This document shows, one piece after another, positions 29,158 through 38,500 of a stretch of DNA of 64,000 nucleotides (the first letter of the stretch is position 1; each line of letters begins with the position of its first letter). Under the pieces are notes generated by a model, which had not been told where the DNA came from, searched no databases, and worked only from the letters and a program-made list of their open reading frames with translations. Location: NCBI RefSeq assembly GCF_963666675.1, contig NZ_OY762929.1, positions 1,674,001 through 1,738,000 of the forward strand, in the 5' to 3' direction. The stretch comes from an uncultured Desulfobacter sp. (lineage in GTDB: Bacteria; Desulfobacterota; Desulfobacteria; Desulfobacterales; Desulfobacteraceae). The position numbers and the translations under genes are program-made.

Positions 29158-32100
29158 ATGCATTTTTTTGTAATACCGAATCATTTAAAATTTCAATCCT
29201 TGTGGGTTAAGGTTCTCAGGAACTGTCTCTTGTTGTTTTTCTTGGTACTTACGTGTTTGTTTTTGGTGTTCAGTGAAATTCAAATATCTGTTGCAGGGCC
29301 TGCCATAGACAAGAAAAACGTCATTTCTAATGAGTTAAAACAAATTTTTTATTTGACCGCCAAAATCGTTGCAAAAAAACATTCGGGTCATAATGTTAAA
29401 AAAATAGATGATGTCGAATTGATCGAAATTGATGAACATCATTCTGTAATATATGGAACGATGTCATCGGATACTTTTCGAGGTGTCCTGTTTGAAAATC
29501 CCCAAGATGGCACCTATGTATTTTACAATACTCCAAAAGATTTAGCAGTATATGACGAATTCCTGAAAATGAATCTTCCTGCTAAGATTGAACATATAAA
29601 AAACGAGTTTAGAACTATAGCACACTATGAATTTTCTGAAAAAAAATTCCTTCCTGATGCTGCAAAGAACCTGTACACCCTGGCGGTGCTCTATTATGAA
29701 AGCGGTGATTATGACACGGCCCAACATCTGTATAACCGCGTAATTTCCATCACGGAAGACTCCTTTGGACCGGAGCATCCAGATATCGCCACATGCCTGA
29801 CCAAACTTGTGGATTTATATGTACAAACAGCTGATTACAGCAAGGCTGAACCTTTGTTGAAGCGGGCTATTTCCATTCATAAAAAAGCCCTTGGACCGGA
29901 ACATCCGAAGACTGCAGAGAGTCTCAACTACTTGGCATGGTTATATAAATACATGGGTAATTACTACAAGGCCGAGCCTTTGTACCAACAAGCAATTTCC
30001 ATCGGGGAAAAGGTCTTTGGGCCGGAACACCCGTATCTCGCCACATATTTAAACAACTTGGCTGCGCTGTACTATGAAATCGGTAATTATGGCAAGGCTG
30101 AGCCTATGTATCAACGATCCCTTTCTATTAAGGAAAAAGCCTTTGGGACTGAGCACCCGGAAACCGCAGCATCTCTGAACAACCTGGCAGCACTGTATGT
30201 GAAAACAGCTGATTTCGACAAAGCCGGGGTTCTGTATCAACGGGCACTTTCCATCAGAGAAAAAGCCTTTGGACCAGAACATATAGAGACCGCAATAAGC
30301 CTGAACCATCTCGCAGTGATGTATGTGCTGAAAGATGATAATTCAAAGGCCGAGCCTTTGTTCAAAAGAGTGATTTCCATTAGAGAAAAAAATTTTGGTC
30401 CGGAACATCCTGTGATCGCATCAAGTCTTAACAACCTGGCAGTGCTGTATCACAAAATGGATAATAGCAGCAAGGCCTTGTCCTTATATAAACGAGCTCT
30501 CGCCATTAATGAAAAGGCCCTGGGGGCCGAACATCCGTATACCGCTGAGAGTTTTAACAATCTGGCAGAGCTGTATAAAGACATCGGCGATTACGCCAAA
30601 GCTGAGCCTATGTTTGAACAAGCTCTTTCCATCAGGGAAATAATACTTGGGCCGGAACATCCAGATATTGCCAAAAGTTTAAATACATTCGCAGCACTAT
30701 ATTGGGAGATACGTGATTACGACAAGGCTGAGCCTTTGTATCTACGAGCTCTTTCCATCAGAGAAAAGGCTTTTGGACCAGAACATCCAGACATCGCATC
30801 ATGTCTCAACAACCTGGCGGCGCTGTATGAAGATAAGGGCGATTACGCTAAAGCCGAGTCTTTATTTAAACGAGCACTTTCTATAATTGAGCAATCCTTC
30901 GGACCGGAACACATAGATACCGCCGCATGTCTCAACAACTTGGCTGGACTGTATGAAAACATGGGGGATTACCTTGAAGCCGAATCATTTTATGAACGCT
31001 CACTTTCCATCCATAAAAAAAATCTTGGGTCAGAACATCATTATACTGCCGCAAGTCTGAATAACCTGGCCATTCTGAACGCCAAACTGGGGAATTTCAA
31101 GAAAGCCTACGCACTGAGTATACACGCGCAAGAGGCGTCCGCGAAACTCATCGACCAGGTAATAGGGTTTAGTTCTGAAGACCAAAAACTAAAATTTTTG
31201 GTCAGATACAAAGAAAACTTTGAAATAGCTTGCAGCCTGGTTGCATTTCATATGCAGAACACCCCTGATGCACCGAAGGAAATACTTGATAGCTGGCTGG
31301 GGCTGAAAGGGCTTATTTTAGAAGCTCAAAAGCGTTATCAGGACGCTCTGGTGTATTCGGATAACCCGGAAGTCGCATTAATTTTCAATGAGCTGTCAAG
31401 GGTCCGGGGACTAATATCCAAATTATATTTCAGCCGGGCACCAAATGGAGATTTGGAAGAGTATCGTAAGAGACTGACCGAACTTGAAATACAAAAACAA
31501 GGCCTGGAGGATAAACTGATAAAGCTCAGCAACGCCTTTGAACGCCAGATGCAAATTAATCGGGCAACCACGCAAACCGTATCGTCAGCTTTGCCACAAA
31601 AGACTACGCTGCTTGAAATTGCGAAAATTAATCGTTTTAATTTTGGTGCCAAAGAGAATGAAACAAGTTGGATACCGGCACATTATTTGGTGTTTGTCAT
31701 TCACCCCAACCAAAAAGTCCGGCTCATTGATCTGGGGCCTGCGGGACCTATTGATAAAATCATCCAGACATTTAAATCAAAAAACAGGCGCCGGGGGGCA
31801 GGCAGAGAACTGTATGACCTTGTTTTTGCCAAAATTAGACCTGAGCTTGGTAGTTCAAAGGAGATATTTATCTCACCGGACGGTAATCTGAGCCTGATCC
31901 CCTTCGAGATTCTACAGGACCCCAATGGACGATATTTGATTGAGGATTTTACCTTTAATTACCTTTCTGCCGGGCGGGATATCGTTGGTTTCGGGACCCA
32001 CAAAGAAAAAAGCCGGAAACCGCTGTTAATAGGTGCCCCCAATTTTGATTTAGGGATCGATTCTTCAACTGTTTTGCCAGGTTCAGGTAAAAGATCCGCT

Positions 32101-32805
32101 GATATGCAAGGGATGCATTTCGACCCTCTGCCCGGTTCACTGATAGAGGTCAAATCGATCAGCAAAGTAATCGGCGCAGATAAATGCATACTCAGAACGG
32201 GCGATAATGCCACCGAACAGGTCCTTTTTCAGGCAGAATCCCCCCAGATACTTCACATCGCCACTCACGGTTTTTTTCTTTCCGACCAGGACTTGCCGAC
32301 GCTGAAGGATGATCGAGGCATCGTAAGTCAAATACAGAACCCGGCGCCTGCCGGCAAACATTTGAAGATAAAGAACCCGCTTATCCGATCAGGACTGGCC
32401 CTAACCGGAGCAAATCATACCTTAAGTTCACAGAATGTTGCAACGTCACAGGGACTGCTTACTGCTGAAAAGGTCCTTGGTCTGAAGCTCAAAGGAACGG
32501 ATCTGGTTGTGCTGTCCGCCTGCAACACAGGCATGGGCGTCATTCAAAATGGTCAGGGGGTATACGGACTCCGACGCGCCTTTTTTCAAGCAGGCGCTAA
32601 AAGCCTGATTACCAGTATGTGTCCGGTGCCGGATAAAGAAACAAAGGAATTGATGATTCAATTATACAAAAACATTCAGTCAGGTATGAACAGGTGTCAG
32701 GCTTTGCGCCAGGCAGCTTTACAGCAAAAGGATATTGTTGAAAAGAGATATAAACACCCCAATCCTCTTTATTGGGGGGGATTTTTATTTTTAGGAGAAC
32801 CATAG
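29158..32805 (+). CDS. TPR-repeat CHAT-domain protease
   Basis: 1215 residues. A hydrophobic N-terminal stretch (about 23-45) is a signal or anchor. Residues about 165-660 hold about 11 TPR units of 42 residues (motif FGPEHPxxAxSLNNLAxLY, DYxKAEPLYxRALSI), the kinesin-light-chain type that binds peptides. The C-terminal CHAT caspase-like protease domain shows the catalytic His in ILHIATHGFF (about 1036) and Cys in VVLSACNTG (about 1122), then PNPLYWGGFLFLGEP. The gene starts only three bases after the anti-sigma stop. CHAT proteins in similar settings cleave partner proteins on a trigger; the substrate here is not evident. Confidence 0.93.
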   Translation: MHFFVIPNHLKFQSLWVKVLRNCLLLFFLVLTCLFLVFSEIQISVAGPAIDKKNVISNELKQIFYLTAKIVAKKHSGHNVKKIDDVELIEIDEHHSVIYGTMSSDTFRGVLFENPQDGTYVFYNTPKDLAVYDEFLKMNLPAKIEHIKNEFRTIAHYEFSEKKFLPDAAKNLYTLAVLYYESGDYDTAQHLYNRVISITEDSFGPEHPDIATCLTKLVDLYVQTADYSKAEPLLKRAISIHKKALGPEHPKTAESLNYLAWLYKYMGNYYKAEPLYQQAISIGEKVFGPEHPYLATYLNNLAALYYEIGNYGKAEPMYQRSLSIKEKAFGTEHPETAASLNNLAALYVKTADFDKAGVLYQRALSIREKAFGPEHIETAISLNHLAVMYVLKDDNSKAEPLFKRVISIREKNFGPEHPVIASSLNNLAVLYHKMDNSSKALSLYKRALAINEKALGAEHPYTAESFNNLAELYKDIGDYAKAEPMFEQALSIREIILGPEHPDIAKSLNTFAALYWEIRDYDKAEPLYLRALSIREKAFGPEHPDIASCLNNLAALYEDKGDYAKAESLFKRALSIIEQSFGPEHIDTAACLNNLAGLYENMGDYLEAESFYERSLSIHKKNLGSEHHYTAASLNNLAILNAKLGNFKKAYALSIHAQEASAKLIDQVIGFSSEDQKLKFLVRYKENFEIACSLVAFHMQNTPDAPKEILDSWLGLKGLILEAQKRYQDALVYSDNPEVALIFNELSRVRGLISKLYFSRAPNGDLEEYRKRLTELEIQKQGLEDKLIKLSNAFERQMQINRATTQTVSSALPQKTTLLEIAKINRFNFGAKENETSWIPAHYLVFVIHPNQKVRLIDLGPAGPIDKIIQTFKSKNRRRGAGRELYDLVFAKIRPELGSSKEIFISPDGNLSLIPFEILQDPNGRYLIEDFTFNYLSAGRDIVGFGTHKEKSRKPLLIGAPNFDLGIDSSTVLPGSGKRSADMQGMHFDPLPGSLIEVKSISKVIGADKCILRTGDNATEQVLFQAESPQILHIATHGFFLSDQDLPTLKDDRGIVSQIQNPAPAGKHLKIKNPLIRSGLALTGANHTLSSQNVATSQGLLTAEKVLGLKLKGTDLVVLSACNTGMGVIQNGQGVYGLRRAFFQAGAKSLITSMCPVPDKETKELMIQLYKNIQSGMNRCQALRQAALQQKDIVEKRYKHPNPLYWGGFLFLGEP

Positions 32806-32835
32806 ATCCAACTCCACGACCTCGTCTATCCAGGG

Positions 32836-32958
32836 TGAACACGTTTGAACAGGTGAACAGATAAGAACACAGGTTTTGGGTAATTTAAAACAATTAAGTT
32901 CTCATGAGAAAGTACTGAAAGTACCTGTTCTATGGTGTTCATAGTGTTCGTCTGTTCT
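32836..32958. repeat. GAACA(C/G) repeat region, copy near 33 kb
   Basis: Four GAACAC/GAACAG units lie on the left and four TGTTC units on the right, making an imperfect inverted repeat of about 120 bases. A similar arrangement lies just downstream of the intact primase gene at 53393-53500. Its position 3' of the primase, plus the iteron-like units, makes an origin or termination site possible; it is also compatible with a terminator. Confidence 0.5.
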
Positions 32959-33004
32959 TTTAAGATCAATACCAATTTCTGTACTCCCCCATCAGTACAG
33001 CCTT

Positions 33005-33067
33005 TCACCCAAGAATCCCATCATCACCCATCCTATTCAGCCACCAATAACGTGTTCGCTTTTCCCT
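33005..33067 (-). pseudogene. remnant of primase C-terminus
   Basis: The minus strand encodes REKRTRYWWLNRMGDDGILG then stop. It resembles the C-terminal end of the intact primase at 53544-55757 (KKRTRCWLGLDLVEGVELA). Only 20 codons remain; upstream sequence is lost. The same order, primase end then GAACA repeats, is preserved. This suggests an ancient second element of the same kind. Confidence 0.5.
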
Positions 33068-33093
33068 GGAAATAATGTAGGGTACAAAAATAT

Positions 33094-33109
33094 GTTTCAT
33101 CGTTGAAAC
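33094..33109. repeat. 16-bp palindrome GTTTCATCGTTGAAAC
   Basis: One of three near-identical palindromes (the others at 42025-42040 and 42576-42591). It lies 79 bases before the IHF-like start and is followed by T6. Confidence 0.5.
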
Positions 33110-33187
33110 GCTTTTTTAAATTGTCCATTGACCCAACCTCGCTCAAAAGGTATGAAGAGCGTTTTTTTTAAATGGAAGGATCAAATT

Positions 33188-33484
33188 GTGGCACTGACAA
33201 AAACTGACCTTGTTGAACGGATTGCCGAGAATAATGATTGTAGTCCAGCCGAAGCAAAAGACGTGTTAGAGGAGCTTCTTGAAATCATAAAATCCACCCT
33301 TGCTTCAGGTGAAGATCTTATGGTTAGCGGTTTCGGGAAATTTCAGGTAAATGAAAAACAACCGAGAAAGGGGCGGAATCCTGCCACCGGTAATTCAATG
33401 GTGCTGGCTAAAAGACGGGTGGTTACATTTAAATGTGCCGGGAAATTGAAGGACCGAATCAATCCGCCTCCGGAAATAATTTAA
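33188..33484 (+). CDS. IHF-alpha-like HU-family DNA-bending protein
   Basis: 98 residues from a GTG at 33188 (GGAAGGA upstream); an upstream ATG gives an extended N-terminus unlike the family and is not preferred. The HU/IHF fold is visible: ALTKTDLVERIAEN, LVSGFGKFQV-like DLMVSGFGKFQVNEKQPRKG, and the DNA-binding arm GRNPATGNS followed by RRVVTFKCAGKLKDRIN. The GRNPxTG core and length match IHF alpha. Bends DNA, possibly for integration of the element. Confidence 0.88.
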   Translation: MALTKTDLVERIAENNDCSPAEAKDVLEELLEIIKSTLASGEDLMVSGFGKFQVNEKQPRKGRNPATGNSMVLAKRRVVTFKCAGKLKDRINPPPEII

Positions 33485-33507
33485 CAATCAAATTCATGGA
33501 ATATAAT

Positions 33508-34260
33508 ATGAAAAAACTTCCAAAAGTCATTTTAATTGGTATCATAATTTTAGGTTTTTCTGCCACCTGTTTAGCGAATCCTTTATCCAATTTATTTTCA
33601 ATGTTCCAGAAGGATTTTGTGATCAATATACAATACAAGGATCATAAAAATCTTATCCAAGGCAGTGAAGTATATCTGGCCCAAGATCCTAAAGAACAGA
33701 AAACTCTCATTGGTAATGTTGTCAAAATTTCGTTTGTTAAACCAGCAGCATCGAATGTCGAAATCATTATCGATAAAGAATATAAAGAAAAAATATATAA
33801 AACAACACGATTTGTGTTGATAGACGGACTTTTCGCGGAAAATTCGAAACCATATATTCTTGCTATACCCTCTTTAGATTCATCCAATCAAACACCCTTA
33901 AAATCAGGAGCTTCAGTTAAGGGGTTCACTTTTTTGGAGTATAAATTTGCTGTCGCCGGGGAAGAGTTAACGGAATTGATGGACAACTTCAAAGAACAAA
34001 ATGGCGAGCTCCTAAATCAACTTGAACAATATATTAAAAATTTTGATACAGAAGCTTTTCAAAAACAAATGGATGATTGCATCGATAAAATCTCAAACTT
34101 TTCAGCAAAACAAAAAGAAACATTCAAAAAGGAAGTACTCCCATCTCTCAGAAAAACGTTCGAGTCAATGATGGAAAAACTTGAAGAGCAAAATAATATT
34201 AAAAAATCAAAAGAGTTAGAAGAACAGCTATCGAAAATTGAAAAATCTGTTGACGTGTGA
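33508..34260 (+). CDS. periplasmic MlaD/MCE-like protein with C-terminal coiled coil
   Basis: 250 residues from the ATG at 33508. A signal peptide (KVILIGIIILGFSATCLA) is followed by a small domain with LIQGSEVYLAQDPKEQKTL IGNVV-type strand order, similar to the start of MlaD/MCE domains (INGSxVxxxGxxIGxV), then a Leu/Glu-rich coiled coil from about residue 150. MCE proteins bind lipid substrates; whether this one does is unclear. It follows the IHF-like gene by about 25 bases. Confidence 0.5.
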   Translation: MKKLPKVILIGIIILGFSATCLANPLSNLFSMFQKDFVINIQYKDHKNLIQGSEVYLAQDPKEQKTLIGNVVKISFVKPAASNVEIIIDKEYKEKIYKTTRFVLIDGLFAENSKPYILAIPSLDSSNQTPLKSGASVKGFTFLEYKFAVAGEELTELMDNFKEQNGELLNQLEQYIKNFDTEAFQKQMDDCIDKISNFSAKQKETFKKEVLPSLRKTFESMMEKLEEQNNIKKSKELEEQLSKIEKSVDV

Positions 34261-34290
34261 TTTTTTATCTCTGATCAATTATGGCAATCC

Positions 34291-34510
34291 ATGAAGCTCT
34301 ATACCGCCCAATACAAATATGCTGGTGATGACCGGCTTGATATTACCGTAAAAGGCAAAGATCCAATAGGCCGTTGTTTTGCGCCCACCTGGAAAATGGT
34401 TATGGGATCAATCTCCTGGGATGAATACAAACAGATTTATCGGGGCTGATGCAGGAATCTTATCGGGATAAATTCAGAACAATAACAATATATAACCAGA
34501 GGGAATTTGT
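34291..34510 (+). pseudogene. DUF488-like fragment, frameshifted
   Basis: The ATG at 34291 encodes MKLYTAQYKYAGDDRLDITV, then FAPTWKMVMG, ending KQIYRG-stop at 34449. A one-base deletion in the G run at 34442-34445 puts the natural continuation LMQESYRDKFR in another frame. The shape resembles the N-terminal part of DUF488-family proteins (low certainty). It runs into the cupin gene region and is truncated. Confidence 0.4.
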
Positions 34511-34511
34511 C

Positions 34512-35012
34512 ATGAACAAAACATCATATATCTTTAAAGATGACGGAACCTATCCCAATAACACTATCCCCTTGGTCTTGTTCAAACAAGCCATCCAATC
34601 GACTGTGACCATAGATCCCGGATCCATTGAAACAGTATTCCATGAAAACAACTGGGTGAATTCCTGGCGTAACGGTCTGTTTGGCGTTCACCATTATCAC
34701 AGTACTGCCCATGAATCGCTGGGGGTTTATTCTGGATGGGTGAAGGCGCAACTCGGTGGCCCGGGCGGCGAAATTGTCACAGTTGAGGCCGGTGATGTTG
34801 TTATCATCCCCGCTGGAGTTGCCCATAAAAATATTGACCAGTCCACGGATTTCAAAGTGGTGGGTGCCTATCCTACCGGCCAAATTCCTGACATGAAATA
34901 TGGCAAGCCCGGAGAACGCCCTGAAACAGACCAGAACATCCAAAATGTTGACCTGCCTGAGTATGATCCTGTTTATGGAAAGAATGGTCCCTTGATTAAG
35001 CTTTGGCGTTGA
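34512..35012 (+). CDS. cupin-domain protein
   Basis: 166 residues from the ATG at 34512, with GAGGGAA upstream. Metal-binding cupin motifs: GVHHYHSTAHESLGVYSGWV (two His) and PGGEIVTVEAGDVVIIPAGVAHKN. It may be a small-molecule-binding or isomerase cupin like the YjlB group. The gene is separate from its neighbours, and its role in the element is unclear. Confidence 0.85.
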   Translation: MNKTSYIFKDDGTYPNNTIPLVLFKQAIQSTVTIDPGSIETVFHENNWVNSWRNGLFGVHHYHSTAHESLGVYSGWVKAQLGGPGGEIVTVEAGDVVIIPAGVAHKNIDQSTDFKVVGAYPTGQIPDMKYGKPGERPETDQNIQNVDLPEYDPVYGKNGPLIKLWR

Positions 35013-35015
35013 ACA

Positions 35016-35228
35016 TATGACCGCAGTGAAAATTACCCCTATGATCAATTGAGCCCGGAAGCTCTCCAATGTGTGGTTGAAGAATTCCTAACCAAGGATG
35101 GCACGGACTATGGTGAGATGTAAGTGCCTTTGGGTACCAAGATTTCCCAGGTGAAGGCCCAGCTAAAATCCTGCACAGTCGTTATTGTTTTTTGACCAGA
35201 AAACAGAATCCTGTACTGTTTTAAGAAG
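35016..35228 (+). pseudogene. decayed YheU/UPF0270-like gene
   Basis: In one frame from 35016 the sequence reads ENYPYDQLSPEAL..EEFLTKDGTDYGEM, stop, VPLGTKISQVKAQLKSCTVVIVF, stop, PENRILYCF. This follows YheU (IPYxxLSPETLxxLIEEFVxREGTDYGE) in order and spacing, with two in-frame stops. No start codon is left. Confidence 0.6.
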
Positions 35229-35552
35229 TGATGATCCTTTGGTGAAGGCACTGGGGTGAGCTTTAGTTCAGGTAGTGGGGGCTGAGCTGATTTTTTTTAT
35301 GGGGAGCAATGCTTTTGGTAGTGGTTGGGGTACTGGGAGGGCTCCGTTTTCAAAAATTATACCATTAGTCTTCGGTTGACTTTGCTGAATAATTTCTTGT
35401 ATTAAAAAATATTTTAGTGCTAACATAATAAATATGCATTCGCTTCATGCGTTATAAGTAATTCATTTGTACGGTTAGGGTCATCAATTATACATAGGCA
35501 TCGCATGGCAATAAATTACACTTTTTATTTTAAGAACATTTTGTTTTAAAAA
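35229..35552. other. AT-rich intergenic region upstream of the WD40-caspase gene
   Basis: No gene is seen. A possible promoter lies at 35376-35405: TTGACT at 35376, 18 bases, then TATTAA at 35400. It starts about 150 bases before the caspase gene. The rest is low-complexity AT. Confidence 0.4.
35376..35405 (+). promoter_or_regulatory. possible sigma-70 promoter of the caspase operon
   Basis: TTGACT at 35376-35381 and TATTAA at 35400-35405, 18-base spacer. Weak matches in AT-rich DNA, so only suggestive. Confidence 0.3.
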
Positions 35553-38500
35553 ATGAATTTTAAATTACGTCATTTATTTGTGCGGAACTCCATAGGGTGT
35601 TTTTTTTTATTACGTAATGTTTTTTTATTATTCGGACGACAAATCTTTTATGGCCTATTAGCATTTACTTTGGCTTTTTATAATGTCGTTTTGGCAGATA
35701 GCGCAAAGATCATATGGCATGATGACTGTTTTGTGAAAGAAGGCCGTCTTAGTACGGATGTTAAACAGGCAATTAGCATTGATTCTTTTAATTTAGTCGT
35801 ATGGGATATACAAACTGAAAGTAAAATTTATGATGTGTCATTAGAATCATTTTTCAAACAATATGTACAGATTCATGGCGCTTCAGTTTCACCAAAGCTT
35901 GATGTATTTATTATCGCCACTAATGGAACTTTATACCTCTTTAATTTAAAAAATGGTAAACAGCGTTGGTCTATAAATACTGAACTTGATCTTAATAAGT
36001 TCGTATGGTCTGAAGATGGAAAATTCATAGTTGTCTCCAGTGAATATCATTCATCAGCTAAAGTAATAAATACTATCTCAGGGGAAATATTTTTAGATTT
36101 CAAACTCCCTAAAAAAAATGGGCTCTCCATTGAGAGTATTGCAATCACACATAAAAATAATATGATCTTTGCCGGGACATCGAATGAGGGGTTTCTGTAT
36201 AATCTAAATTCGGGTAGGGTTCAGAGGTCTATAGAGCGACATGGGATTTTTTTTGGTGCCTCCTTTTCCCCTGATGGTCTTTTTCTTGCTACAGCCATGG
36301 GAAATAACGAAGTCTGTCTATGGGAGGTGGAAACGGGAAAACTCGTAAGAAGCTTCCAAGGACATCAAGATCTGGTCTTAACAGTAGTGTTCAGTAATGA
36401 CGGTTCGTTGTTGGCCTCTGCTGGGCAAGATAAAACCATTCGGATCTGGGACATCGAAACGGGCAGGCAACTTGATGAACTCAAGGGACATAGTCAAGGT
36501 ATTAACGGATTAAATTTTGGCCCTCAAAAAAAAGTATTAATAAGTGTTGCAAATGATAATACGTCTCGTGTTTGGAATATAGAAAAAACAATATCGACTA
36601 AGGAGATCGACAGAACGCTGCCTCAACTTCCAACCCTATCTGTTAATAAGGGCCATACAGGAGGAGTTACTGCAACGGCACTAAGTGAAAATGGAAAATT
36701 TCTTGCAACCGGAGATGCAAATGGGAACGTGGAACTATTGCATACAAACAATGGGAACGTAATCAAACGATTTATGGCTCACCCTGGTCTCCGCGGAGAA
36801 ATAATAAAAATATTTATAGCATTTAACCAGAAAGCGATTGTAACTGCTAGCCGTGATGGAAAACTTAGTATCTGGGACATCTTAACTGGAAAAAGGCTGT
36901 TGCATATAAATACAAATCATACCACTCTCAGTGATATTGCATTAATTAATGATGGTGAGCGTATATTAACTGCTTCAGAGGATGGAGGTAGCATTATTGA
37001 ATGGAATGGCAGGAATGGAAATAAAATCCGTACGGTTAGCAACTTTTATGAACGCGATCAAGGTATATTTTCCCTATCAGTTCTTCAGGAAAAAGGACGA
37101 ATTGCAGCAGCAAAGAGAGATGGAACAGTAACAATATTAGATTTAAAAAACAGCAAAGAACTTCAAAATTTATTAATTTCAGAAAAAACTGTAGTAAACA
37201 ATGTGGTTATCACATCAGACGGTAAACATATTGCAACAAGCAGTTTGAATGGGCAAGTTGGGATATGGGAGCTCAATAGCGAAAAACTTTTGTATTCATG
37301 GAATTTCCCAGGTAATCAAATTTTTGCTTTGGAATTTGCTCCTGATCAGAATAGACTTTTTGTAGGGCTAAATAATGGGGAAGTTCACATATATTCCATT
37401 AAACATGGAAACCATGTGCATTCTTTGCCTCAATTCAAAAAAATGAATGGGTGGAGTTCAGATATTCGAAGTATATGTTTTTCTACGAAAAAAGATATTT
37501 TTGCAATTAGCTCTGGAGCTTTCGAAGGCGAGAGTGGATACATTAAACTATTTGAGGCAGAACAATATAAACTAATAAATGATTTTTCTTCATATGTACA
37601 GATACCGGTACTCGCCAGATATTCGCCGGACGAACATTTTATAATTGTAGATGGAAAAAATGGCACAACGATTTGGGACCTGGAGACTGGAAAAGTTCTA
37701 AAGCGACATAAACAGACCATCTTTAAACCATGCACGATTCTTTCAAAGGAAGGTAGCATAGCCGTTCCATTGGAAGAAACGGTCAGAATTTTTTCAGAAC
37801 AAAATAAAAACGAGCGCACTATAACTATCCCAAGGACGAATAAGTATGATTTTGGTTTCATTAATTACATTGCAATAGCCCCCAAGGTTAATAAGATGCT
37901 CATCCAACGTTGGGGGAGTGAAGAGGTGATCTTACACGATTACCATAGCGGAAAAATATTAGAACATTATAATACTGGAATAGTGTCGTTTCCGCCTCTC
38001 TTTACGCCGGCAGAAGATGCGTTTCTTACAGTTACCCATCACAATGTTGTACTCTGGGATATAAATAGTAATAAAAGTATGGTTAGTATTGAAAAAAAAG
38101 ATGCTTTTATAGGATTTGAGAGAGCTGTTTTTACCCAAAATGGGGAATTCGCCATACTTTATACTCAGGGACTGACAGGTTCCGCGCTGGTGCTGGATAT
38201 GAAAAAAGGGGAAATTATCCGCAGCTTTTCAGAGAAAAAATACCAAATACATAACAATTCCTATTGGGTAGTTGATTCACCCCCAAAGGACCCAATGTTG
38301 CTTGATTATGGGAAACGAGGAAAAATTACAATTATTAATCCAACCAATGGTGAAATAAAACAAGAACTTGTAGGGGGAGGTGGAGATATAACTGCAGTAT
38401 CAGTCTCAGGTGATGGGAGGTTGATAGCAATAGCTGGAGAAGAAAGAAATATTTGCATATGGAGATTGAACGATGGTGTAATGACGCATACGTTTCAGTA

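Larger units (their letters stand above)
32806..33187. other. intergenic region with primase remnant and GAACA repeats
   Basis: Between the CHAT gene and the IHF-like gene, with no intact gene. It holds a GAACA inverted-repeat region (32836-32958), a short minus-strand remnant of a primase gene (33005-33067) and a 16-bp palindrome (33094-33109). Confidence 0.6.

Noticed and set aside
29690..31130. Regular about 126-base repeats
   Set aside because: These are TPR-coding repeats of 42 residues; unit length and divergence do not fit CRISPR.
32760..32800. Terminator hairpin at the CHAT gene end
   Set aside because: ccccaat/attgggg followed by T-rich DNA lies inside the coding sequence, encoding conserved PNPLYWGGFLF; coding constraint explains it.
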